The notes below the pieces were generated by a model. The model did no database searches. It was not told where the DNA came from and saw only the letters and a list, made by a program, of their open reading frames with translations. From Brevundimonas sp. NIBR10 (GTDB lineage: Bacteria > Pseudomonadota > Alphaproteobacteria > Caulobacterales > Caulobacteraceae), in the NCBI RefSeq assembly GCF_027912515.1, contig NZ_CP115464.1, positions 3,892,501 to 3,956,500 of the forward strand: a DNA stretch of 64,000 nucleotides, written 5' to 3'. A program made the position numbers and the translations under genes. Shown one piece after another: positions 58,032-64,000 of this stretch. The number at the start of each line of letters is the position of its first letter. Position 1 is the first letter of the stretch.

Positions 58032-58484
58032 ATGAGTGGTTTCTTTTACGTACTGGATGAGGAGGCGAGGATCCTCTTCGTCGACGATGATCCGATCCTG
58101 CGTGAGTTCGCCCAGGTGAATCTCGCCTCGGCCGCGGCCGAGGTCGACGTCGCCGCCGACGGGATCGAGGCCCTCGATATGCTGTCGCGCCGCCGCTACG
58201 ACCTGTTGCTCGTCGATCTGGAAATGCCGCGCATGAACGGGTTCGAGCTGCTGGCCCGGCTGCGTTCCGATCCCGAGACCGCCCACCTGCCTGTGATCGT
58301 GGAGACCGGCCGTGAGGACGTGGACGCCATCGATCGCGCCTTTCGCGCCGGGGCCACCGCCTTCGTCACCAAGCCCATGAACTGGCGGCTGCTGTCATAC
58401 CAGCTCCGCTTCACCCTGCGCGCCGCCCGCGCGGAGGCCGCACTGCGTGACCAGTGCCGCGCCGCCGTCCCCGTCGCCGCATGA
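58032..58484 (+). CDS. Single-domain response regulator
   Basis: About 150 residues from ATG 58032 (MSGFFYVLDEEARILFVDDDP). Receiver features are complete: VDDDPILREF, phospho-Asp in LLLVDLEMPRMNGFELL, VIVETG and the Lys of FVTKPMNW. A short C-terminal helical tail (RFTLRAARAEAALRDQ) has no output domain. An earlier in-frame ATG (57975) is less likely. Its stop overlaps the TadG-like gene by four bases, so it belongs with that gene rather than with the divergent hybrid kinase, whose start is about 100 bases upstream. Confidence 0.85.
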   Translation: MSGFFYVLDEEARILFVDDDPILREFAQVNLASAAAEVDVAADGIEALDMLSRRRYDLLLVDLEMPRMNGFELLARLRSDPETAHLPVIVETGREDVDAIDRAFRAGATAFVTKPMNWRLLSYQLRFTLRAARAEAALRDQCRAAVPVAA

Positions 58485-59746
58485 AGACCCTCGTCCGCTG
58501 GATCGCGCGCGCCCGGCGCCGCCTCGGCGGATTCGGCCGCGATGAGCGCGGCAACATCGCCCTGATGTTCGCCCTGTCGGCCCCGGCCGTCGTCCTGATC
58601 GCGGTGGGAGCCATCGACCTCGGCAATGTCCAGTCCAACCGCGTCAAGCTTCAGGACATCGCCGACACGGCGGCCCTGGCCGGGGCCAACGAACTGGGCC
58701 TGGCCATCGACGACGTCACCGCCGTGGAACGGGCCCACGCCTTCGTCGCCGGTCACCTGTCGGAGTGGCCAAAGGGCCCGACGGTGACACCGGTTATCCA
58801 GGTCGTCGAGCAGGATGACCAGCGGGTGATCGAGGTCACCCTGAACGGCCATACCCCGTCCTTCTTCGCCAACATGCTGCCGCCCGGCGGCTGGAACTAC
58901 AGCGCCCAGGCCCGCGCGGTGTCGGTCGCCATGACCCCGCTCTGCGTCCTGGTCAGCGGCGGATCGGGCTCCAAACTGCTCAACGTCAAGGACACCGGCC
59001 GGATCTCTGCCCCCGAATGCCTGGTTCACTCGAACCGCGATATTCTGGTCGAGGGTGGTTCGATCGGTGCCTATCAGGTCCAGGCCGTGACCTCGGCCAC
59101 CGGCGTCATCAGTCCCGATCCCGGCACCGGTGCCGCCCCGATCGAGGACCCGTTCAAGGATCTCAAACTCACTCCCCCCTCGCCGTGCAAGCTGATCGAC
59201 CTGGCGTTTCCGAAAAATCTGCTGATGGGCACCTTCCGCCTGTCGCCCGGCGTCCACTGTGGCATCTACATCTTCGGCGGCAACTCCCAGCTGATCCTCG
59301 ATCCCGGCGAACACTGGTTCATGAACGGTATACTTCAGATGCGCGATTACGCGCGCCTGACAGGCTCGGACGTGGTCCTGTTCTTCGACAAGCAGTCGAA
59401 TTTCGACTTCATGGGTCACAGCACCGTCAATCTGGAAGGGCGCAAGCGCGGAGCCTTTGCGGGTATGGTCATGGTCGCCGAGCGTGGCAACATCAAGAAT
59501 TTCACAATCTCCAGCGACAACGTCGATAGCCTGTTGGGAGTGATCTACGTGCCGGACGCGCAGCTGATCGTCGAGGGCGGCAACAACGACGTCGCGCGCG
59601 ACAGTGCCTGGACCGTCATCGTCGCCAAATCCCTTCAGCTCAAGGGCGCGCCCTCGCTGATCATCAACGCCAACTACAGCGCCTCCGACGTCCCCGTCCC
59701 GACCGGCGTCGGTCCGCGCGGCGGCGGATCACAACTCGTCCACTAG
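58481..59746 (+). CDS. TadG-like (Flp/Tad pilus) envelope protein
   Basis: About 421 residues from ATG 58481 (MKTLVRWIARARRRLGGFGRD). An N-terminal membrane helix sits in the TadE/G-type start (RDERGNIALMFALSAPAVVLIAVGAIDL), the pattern of putative Flp pilus-assembly TadE/G proteins. The remainder is a large extracytoplasmic domain rich in Gly and Ser with several Cys (PLCVLVSGGSGS, APECLVHS, GVHCGIYIFGG). It may be a surface anchor or pilus-associated protein. Coupled to the receiver gene before it; no other tad genes are in the window. Confidence 0.7.
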   Translation: MKTLVRWIARARRRLGGFGRDERGNIALMFALSAPAVVLIAVGAIDLGNVQSNRVKLQDIADTAALAGANELGLAIDDVTAVERAHAFVAGHLSEWPKGPTVTPVIQVVEQDDQRVIEVTLNGHTPSFFANMLPPGGWNYSAQARAVSVAMTPLCVLVSGGSGSKLLNVKDTGRISAPECLVHSNRDILVEGGSIGAYQVQAVTSATGVISPDPGTGAAPIEDPFKDLKLTPPSPCKLIDLAFPKNLLMGTFRLSPGVHCGIYIFGGNSQLILDPGEHWFMNGILQMRDYARLTGSDVVLFFDKQSNFDFMGHSTVNLEGRKRGAFAGMVMVAERGNIKNFTISSDNVDSLLGVIYVPDAQLIVEGGNNDVARDSAWTVIVAKSLQLKGAPSLIINANYSASDVPVPTGVGPRGGGSQLVH

Positions 59747-59768
59747 GCCCAGGAAACAGGAGACCGCC

Positions 59769-60215
59769 ATGGCGCTCGAAGCCGAAAGTGTCGCCCGGGC
59801 GGGCGAGGTGGATCCCGGCGCGCGGCAGGCCCGGTCCGAACGGCGCGGCAAGGATCGCCGGCTGGGCCATACCCGCATCAACCGGGCCGCGCCGCGACGC
59901 TCGCTGATGAAGATCTGCGGGGCCTGGGCGACCGCCATGTCCTTCGCCATCTTCGCCATCGTCTTCATGGCCACCACGACACTGCTGGAACGGACGCCCT
60001 GGATCGCCCTGTCGGTCGCGGGCATGGCGGTGATCACCTCGGTCTTCGCCCTGATGCTGGGCAGTATCGAGCAGCGTCTGATCGAAATCCGGCTGGAGCT
60101 GATGATGGCCAACGGCGGCATGCGACAGGCCGACCGCCGCCAGGGCGAACGCCGCACCGGCTCATCGCCCGCCGACCGCGCCGGATCCGCAGAGGACAGG
60201 CGCGGCGCCGCTTAG
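59769..60215 (+). CDS. Small membrane protein with basic ends, unknown
   Basis: A 148-residue protein. A long Arg-rich N-terminus (about 45 residues; ARQARSERRGKDRRLGHTR) precedes two membrane helices (about residues 50-70 and 76-96), and an Arg/Gln-rich C-terminus ends RRQGERRTG. Both tails are basic and probably cytoplasmic. No family recognised. It follows the TadG-like gene by 22 bases and may be cotranscribed. Confidence 0.6.
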   Translation: MALEAESVARAGEVDPGARQARSERRGKDRRLGHTRINRAAPRRSLMKICGAWATAMSFAIFAIVFMATTTLLERTPWIALSVAGMAVITSVFALMLGSIEQRLIEIRLELMMANGGMRQADRRQGERRTGSSPADRAGSAEDRRGAA

Positions 60216-60310
60216 GCGCGCCGAACATCGCCCCCCCGATCAGCTACCGCGTTGCGGCACCCGGTCGACCGCCACGGGGCGTTTCTGCCCGCGACCTGGC
60301 TCTTGTCCGG

Positions 60311-60922
60311 TCATGATGCCGGAGCCTTCGGATCGGCGCGCGCCCAGTTCGGAAGCAGGCGAATGGGGCCACCACCACAGTTGGCGGCATAGCTGTTCGT
60401 CGCCTCGACCTCGTTCCTCAGAATGACACACAGTTTCCAGTCGTTGGGCAGTCCCATGGTCGATCCCAGCACGATCGTGCCGCGTCCGAACGGCGGACCG
60501 GCAGCGGGTCTGGCCGCCGTCTGGGTCACCGGCTGGCCCCCGACCGGGCGGACATGGACGTCGCGCCGGATGGTTCGCGTGTGGTTGCAGCTGACCTCAT
60601 AGGCCCCCTGGAACGCCTCGATCACGGTGCATCGGTCCCAGAAGCCCGGATCGACCGGATCCTCCACCTCGACCTCGGTGTAGGCGGCCAGAGGGGGGGC
60701 AGCAGGCGGAGCGACGGGCGCAGCGGGCACAACGGCCGGGGCGGCAGGGGTGGCGGGGATGACCGGCGCTGCGGCATCCGTCGCGACCGGGGTCGTCGGG
60801 ATCACGGGCGCAGTCGTCGCCTCGGCCGGGACCGGGGCGTCGGGGATGTCCTGAGCGGCCGCCGCGGACGAAACGCCCAGAGCCAGGCCCATCGCCAGGG
60901 TGGCGAAAGACAGGATCGGCAT
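60311..60922 (-). CDS. Exported Pro/Ala-rich protein with small C-terminal domain
   Basis: About 203 residues from ATG 60922. Signal peptide (MPILSFATLAMGLALGVSSAAAA), a Pro/Ala/Val-rich stretch (about residues 30-85, PVIPATPAAPAVVPAAPVAPP), then a small domain with five Cys (WDRCTVIEAFQGAYEVSCNH, WKLCVILRN, AANCGGGP). The domain may bind carbohydrate or act as a cell-wall tether; no family was recognised. The ATG shares a base with the stop of the lectin gene, so the two are coupled. Confidence 0.6.
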   Translation of the reverse strand: MPILSFATLAMGLALGVSSAAAAQDIPDAPVPAEATTAPVIPTTPVATDAAAPVIPATPAAPAVVPAAPVAPPAAPPLAAYTEVEVEDPVDPGFWDRCTVIEAFQGAYEVSCNHTRTIRRDVHVRPVGGQPVTQTAARPAAGPPFGRGTIVLGSTMGLPNDWKLCVILRNEVEATNSYAANCGGGPIRLLPNWARADPKAPAS

Positions 60923-61701
60923 CAGTAGCTTCCGGGGGCGATGTTGCGCAGGGACGCGCCGTCGTTGGCGATCAGGTTTCCGGCGCCGCCCGCCAAGATG
61001 TTTCCTGCGCCTCCCGCCAGGATGCTGGCGGCGATGATGTTCCCCGCGCCTCCGGCGATGATGTTGCCCGCTCCGCCCGCGATGATGTTGCCTGCGCCGC
61101 CGGCCACGATGTTCCCCGCGCCGCCGGCGACGATGTTGGAGCTGGAAACGCCTCGCGAGCCCAGCAAGGCCTTTCCGGGCTGTAGACCGGTCAGGGGCGT
61201 CGTCGAACTGATGCGGTAGGTGGCGTTGCCGCCCGTGGTCGCGGTGTACCATTTCTGGTTCATCCCGCCGTGGCAGCTCCATCCGACGATGCGTGCGCCT
61301 GATGCGCGATTTCCGCCTTCGATGTCAGCGCATAGCCCCAGTTCGTTTCGAAGCTCCCCGTTCGCCTGGATGCCCCAGCGCTGGTTCTGGCCGTTGTTGC
61401 ACCCTGCCGCCGACAGGGGCGAGCCCTGGCCGTTGGACTGCAGACAGGTCAGGTTGCCCAGCGAAATCATCCCATAGGTGCCGGAGACGAACCTCCAGCC
61501 TTGGGCACCTCGGCCCGACTGGCACGTCGCGTACATGATGACGTTACTGTTGCCGACGTCGAGGCAATGGCCGATCTGGTAGTAGCTGGCGATCGTCGGG
61601 GTGCCGCCGCTGACAGAGACAGTCACCTGGGCGCGGGCGACCCCGGCGAAAGCGGTCAGGCCGAGCGCGGCCACGGCGGCGATGGCGAGGCGATTCGACA
61701 T
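60922..61701 (-). CDS. Exported ricin-type beta-trefoil lectin with C-terminal octapeptide repeats
   Basis: A 259-residue protein: signal peptide (MSNRLAIAAVAALGLTAFAG, VARA cleavage), a ricin-B-like trefoil domain (about residues 38-165; QNQRWG and NQKWYT carry QxW motifs, CLDVGNS and CADIEGG are typical), then a repeat region (about 189-244) of GGAGNI(I/V/L)A units, and a short end NDGASLRNIAPGSY. Ricin domains bind sugars; the repeat may form a flexible or beta-rich tether. Coupled to the downstream Pro/Ala-rich protein. Both may act together at the surface. Confidence 0.8.
   Translation of the reverse strand: MSNRLAIAAVAALGLTAFAGVARAQVTVSVSGGTPTIASYYQIGHCLDVGNSNVIMYATCQSGRGAQGWRFVSGTYGMISLGNLTCLQSNGQGSPLSAAGCNNGQNQRWGIQANGELRNELGLCADIEGGNRASGARIVGWSCHGGMNQKWYTATTGGNATYRISSTTPLTGLQPGKALLGSRGVSSSNIVAGGAGNIVAGGAGNIIAGGAGNIIAGGAGNIIAASILAGGAGNILAGGAGNLIANDGASLRNIAPGSY
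60970..61137. repeat. 24-bp tandem coding repeats
   Basis: Six to seven copies of a 24-bp unit encoding GGAGNI(I/V/L)A, with one interruption (AASIL). Copies vary mainly at third positions, as expected for an old, in-frame tandem array rather than a CRISPR or recent slippage. Confidence 0.85.
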
Positions 61702-61727
61702 GGTATCCTCCAGTAAAGTGGGGGCGC

Positions 61728-62177
61728 TCAGGCCCCGGCGAAGACAAGAATGACGGCGACGACAAGGAAGGCCGCGCCGACGAAGACGCCGGCGAAGCGC
61801 AAGGTGCGAACGTCGCCCGTGGGTTCCAGGACGGCATAACCGGGCTTGTCGGGGTCGTAGCGGGCCTCGATCTCGGCCCCGGACGGGTAGCGGGTCAGGA
61901 CGGCGTCGGCCTGCTCGCCGGTCAGGTTGGTCTGGACGAACGACAGCCGCGTCGACTGGTGTTGAGCCCCCTGCACCTCATAGGCGTATCGGACCGTGGC
62001 CCAGCGACCGCCCTTGGAGTTCCGGTTGATCCTTGACTCGACGATCCGGGCCCGGACGATCGGCCAGTGCCGCGCCGCCCGGATCTTCGCCTCGGCGCGT
62101 GACGCCATCCAGAAGGTCAGGATGGGCGCCAGAACGCCGGGGATGACGGCGAACAACAGGATGGGCAGGCCCGGCAT
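61728..62177 (-). CDS. DUF3592-family membrane protein
   Basis: 149 residues from ATG 62177 (MPGLPILLFAVIPGVLAPIL). Two membrane helices (residues about 5-25 and 128-147) flank a beta-rich domain: RARIVESRINRNSKGGRWATVRYAYEVQGAQHQSTRLSF, typical of DUF3592 (V-xx-S-xxxxx-xxxxxx-xxYxYxVxGxxxxxxRxxF). The ALTRYPSGAEIEARYDPDKPGYAVLE part completes it. Function unknown. Located between the lectin and the LytS-type gene on the opposite strand. Confidence 0.85.
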   Translation of the reverse strand: MPGLPILLFAVIPGVLAPILTFWMASRAEAKIRAARHWPIVRARIVESRINRNSKGGRWATVRYAYEVQGAQHQSTRLSFVQTNLTGEQADAVLTRYPSGAEIEARYDPDKPGYAVLEPTGDVRTLRFAGVFVGAAFLVVAVILVFAGA

Positions 62178-62330
62178 CGTCTCCTCCTCATGCGACGGAA
62201 ACGACAGCGTCGCACCGCCTGCGAAACCTGCGGTGGGGCTCCCCCGTCCGCCAAGAGACTTGCGACGAAGCCGCCCCCGGGCACGACGAACAGGGTTGGA
62301 CGAACGCGGAATGCGCTTCAAAGTGGAGCC

Positions 62331-62471
62331 ATGGCCTTCGGGCGGCGGGGACGGACGATGTGGCGAGTGGCGGTGGGCCCCATCTGGCGACTGGTGGTGA
62401 CCCTGTGGGTGTTCGGCTACGCCCTGGTCGACCTGACCGCCGTGTTGCAGGGAAAGGGCCCCCGGGTCTGA
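62331..62471 (+). CDS. Short membrane segment preceding the LytS-type kinase (first exon-like part or separate ORF)
   Basis: 46 residues from ATG 62331 with a GTGGAG ribosome-binding site. It is one membrane helix (RLVVTLWVFGYALVDLTAVLQ) and stops at TGA 62469-62471, whose A starts the ATG of the kinase (TGATG). LytS/His_kinase-family proteins normally carry an additional helix here in the same polypeptide, so this is either a frameshifted N-terminus or a coupled upstream peptide. One added base in the GGGCCCCCGGG run (62457-62467) would join both frames. Confidence 0.5.
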   Translation: MAFGRRGRTMWRVAVGPIWRLVVTLWVFGYALVDLTAVLQGKGPRV

Positions 62472-63490
62472 TGTTCATCTGCTGCCTGCCGCAACTGGCG
62501 CTGGGACTGGCGTTCTCGTTCGGCCTTCTGATGCTTCTCCACGCGACCGAGCGTTGGCATCCGGTTATGCGGTGGCCCGTCATCGCTGCGGCGGTTCTGG
62601 CGGCCGGTCTCGTCCAGACGGTCTTTGATCTTTGGGTGCTCGTCACCCTTGCCCGCACGGTTTTGCCGCAATGGCTGACCTGGGCGGACCTCGAGGCCAA
62701 TGTGTATCTCGGGCGCATGGGCCAGGTCCTGATCCTCTACGTCTGGACCTTCAGCCTGATCCTGGCCTCCAAACTGACCATCCGCGCCAACGACCACGCG
62801 CGCGAGGTCGAGGCCCGTGCGGCGGCCCTGGAAGTGGCCAACCAGAAGGCCGAGGCCTCGATGCTGCGCATGCAGCTCAATCCGCACTTCATGTTCAACG
62901 CCCTGAACAGCGTGGCCAGTCTGGTCGTCACGGGGCGGGAGCGTGATGCAGAGCGGATGATCGGCCTGCTGGCCGACTTCCTGCGGGCCTCGCTGAACTC
63001 CGACCCCTCCAGCGATGTGCCCCTTGAAGAGGAGCTGGCGACGCTGACGTCCTATCTGAAGATCGAGGAGATCCGGTTCGGAAACCGAATGGCCCTGAAG
63101 ATCGAGACGACCCCGGACGTGCTGCAACTGCCGATCCCCAGCCTGCTGCTGCAACCGCTGGCCGAGAACGCCGTCAAATACGGCGTCGCCCCCTTCACCC
63201 ATCCCGTCACGATCCGGATCGATGCGCGCGAGGCCGACGGGGAACTGGTTCTGACGGTCGAGAACCGCTCCGGCCATGGGGCGGGCCAGGCCGCAGCCTC
63301 GGTTCATCATCCCGACGAGAACCAGCGACGCCACGGGATCGGCCTGGCCAATACGCGCCAGCGGCTGGCGGTGGCCTATGGTGATACGGCCTGGATGACG
63401 GCCCTGCCCCTGGACGACGGCTTCCGTGTCGAGATCGGTCTTCCCCGGCGCAAGGCCGAACGCATCGAACCGTCCGGACAGGCAGCATGA
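62471..63490 (+). CDS. LytS/YehU-family sensor histidine kinase (possibly frameshifted N-terminus)
   Basis: 339 residues from ATG 62471: three membrane helices (about residues 4-24, 37-57, 82-102), a coiled linker, then the His_kinase domain with the phospho-His in MQLNPHFMFNALNSVASL and an ATPase with QPLAENAVKYGV and GIGLANTRQRL. It pairs with the LytTR-type regulator 21 bases downstream. The ATG is coupled by TGATG to a 46-residue ORF that encodes the helix such kinases usually have at the start. An in-frame longer ORF starting 62360 reads another frame and has no domain before 62471. Confidence 0.85.
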   Translation: MFICCLPQLALGLAFSFGLLMLLHATERWHPVMRWPVIAAAVLAAGLVQTVFDLWVLVTLARTVLPQWLTWADLEANVYLGRMGQVLILYVWTFSLILASKLTIRANDHAREVEARAAALEVANQKAEASMLRMQLNPHFMFNALNSVASLVVTGRERDAERMIGLLADFLRASLNSDPSSDVPLEEELATLTSYLKIEEIRFGNRMALKIETTPDVLQLPIPSLLLQPLAENAVKYGVAPFTHPVTIRIDAREADGELVLTVENRSGHGAGQAAASVHHPDENQRRHGIGLANTRQRLAVAYGDTAWMTALPLDDGFRVEIGLPRRKAERIEPSGQAA

Positions 63491-63511
63491 GCGGTCGAAC
63501 GGGGCTCTGAG

Positions 63512-64000
63512 ATGAAAGTCCTTCTGGCCGACGACGAACCCCTGGCCCGCGCTCTGCTGCGCCACCTGCTCGCCGAGGCGCCGGGGGTCGAGGTCGTGGG
63601 CGAGGCCGGTGACGGGCGCGAGGCGGGCGAACGGATCGCCGCCCTCGACCCGGATGTGCTCATCATCGATATCGAGATGCCCGAGATGGACGGGATGGAG
63701 GCGGCCGGACTGTTGCGCGGGCGCGGTCGGCCGGCGGTGATTTTCGCCACCGCCCATACCGATCGGGCGCTCGACGCCTTCGAGATCGATGCGGCCGACT
63801 ATCTGCTCAAGCCGATCCGGCGCGAGCGGCTGGCCGAGGCCCTGGAGCGTGTGCGCCGACGTCTGGACCGGCCCTCGCAATCGGATCTGCCGCTATCTGA
63901 ACTCCTGCCGGACGACGGCATCTGGGTCGCCGTTCGCCAGGGTCAGGTGCGGGTCCCCCTGTCGGAGGTTTCCCACGTCACGGCGGCAAAAGATCACGTC
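63512..64000 (+). CDS. LytTR-family response regulator (C-terminus outside window)
   Basis: The frame runs from ATG 63512 without a stop to the window edge, 163 residues. Receiver domain: VLLADDEPLARALLRHLL, phospho-Asp in VLIIDIEMPEMDGMEAA, Thr in IFATAHTDRALDAFEI and Lys in DYLLKPI. After a linker, the end VRQGQVRVPLSEVSHVTAAKDHV is the beginning of a LytTR DNA-binding domain. With the LytS-type kinase just upstream it makes a typical LytS/LytR-like two-component system. The output domain is not complete in the window. Confidence 0.9.
   Translation, partial: MKVLLADDEPLARALLRHLLAEAPGVEVVGEAGDGREAGERIAALDPDVLIIDIEMPEMDGMEAAGLLRGRGRPAVIFATAHTDRALDAFEIDAADYLLKPIRRERLAEALERVRRRLDRPSQSDLPLSELLPDDGIWVAVRQGQVRVPLSEVSHVTAAKDHV

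Noticed and set aside
60970..61137. CRISPR-like regular repeat array
   Set aside because: Repeats are contiguous without unique spacers and are in frame with a lectin gene; they encode octapeptides.

Overview
The window is GC-rich (by eye well over 65%), tightly packed DNA from an alphaproteobacterium of the Caulobacterales, most likely Brevundimonas or a close relative. The main reasons are a complete holdfast-anchor operon (hfaA-hfaB-hfaD), an ECF sigma factor with a six-helix DUF1109/NrsF-type anti-sigma partner, ATGA-type gene overlaps throughout, and the overall gene content. No rRNA, tRNA, phage, insertion sequence or CRISPR array was recognised.

Layout. 1-3.3 kb: a rhomboid protease cut by the window edge, then hfaABD. 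3.3-4.1 kb: an unusually long non-coding, hairpin-rich gap. 4.1-9.7 kb: ubiA, a DUF3298-type protein, an alpha/beta hydrolase, an XRE regulator/membrane protein pair, a methyltransferase and a zinc metallopeptidase. 9.8-16.9 kb: proBA, an RraB-like protein, carB and a PIN-toxin pair. 17-24.2 kb: a branched-chain 2-oxoacid dehydrogenase operon (bkdA1-bkdA2-bkdB, two small secreted proteins, lpd) facing its Lrp-type regulator. 24.3-31.1 kb: ubiE-ubiB, arfB, yaiI and two tandem exported amidohydrolases. 31.2-38.6 kb: DUF167, an ArsR/SdpI-like pair, etfBA, chrA, a cobalamin adenosyltransferase, a HIG1-like protein and a GNAT acetyltransferase. 38.8-42.8 kb: ahcY, a third amidohydrolase and bioB. 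43.2-44.9 kb: an ECF sigma/NrsF module with a visible ECF-type promoter. 45-49.8 kb: SDR/Rrf2, kup, rsmB. 50-54 kb: a complete molybdopterin cluster (moaA-moaD-moaE-moaB-moaC-moeA). 54-64 kb: signalling and surface genes, comprising a hybrid kinase ending in HPt and EAL domains, two receivers, a TadG-like pilus protein, a ricin-lectin protein with octapeptide repeats, and a LytS/LytTR-type two-component pair cut by the right edge.

The most unusual observations are: (1) two long nested palindromes lying inside the coding sequence of the bkdB linkers, one after each lipoyl domain, resembling intergenic palindromic elements that became protein; (2) a single-base frameshift in bkdA2 inside a GCC-repeat run, and a split or frameshifted LytS-type kinase; (3) a 133-bp palindromic repeat in two nearly identical intergenic copies 21.7 kb apart; (4) a roughly 0.8-kb gap after hfaD with several strong stem-loops and no convincing ORF; (5) an ECF promoter upstream of an AMAP-repeat lipoprotein next to a sigma/NrsF pair; (6) a perfect 16-bp palindrome between ahcY and a divergent amidohydrolase.

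All functions are inferred by reading translations and recalling families; no database search was run. Where the start codon was ambiguous I chose it from signal peptides, overlaps and ribosome-binding sites, and say so.
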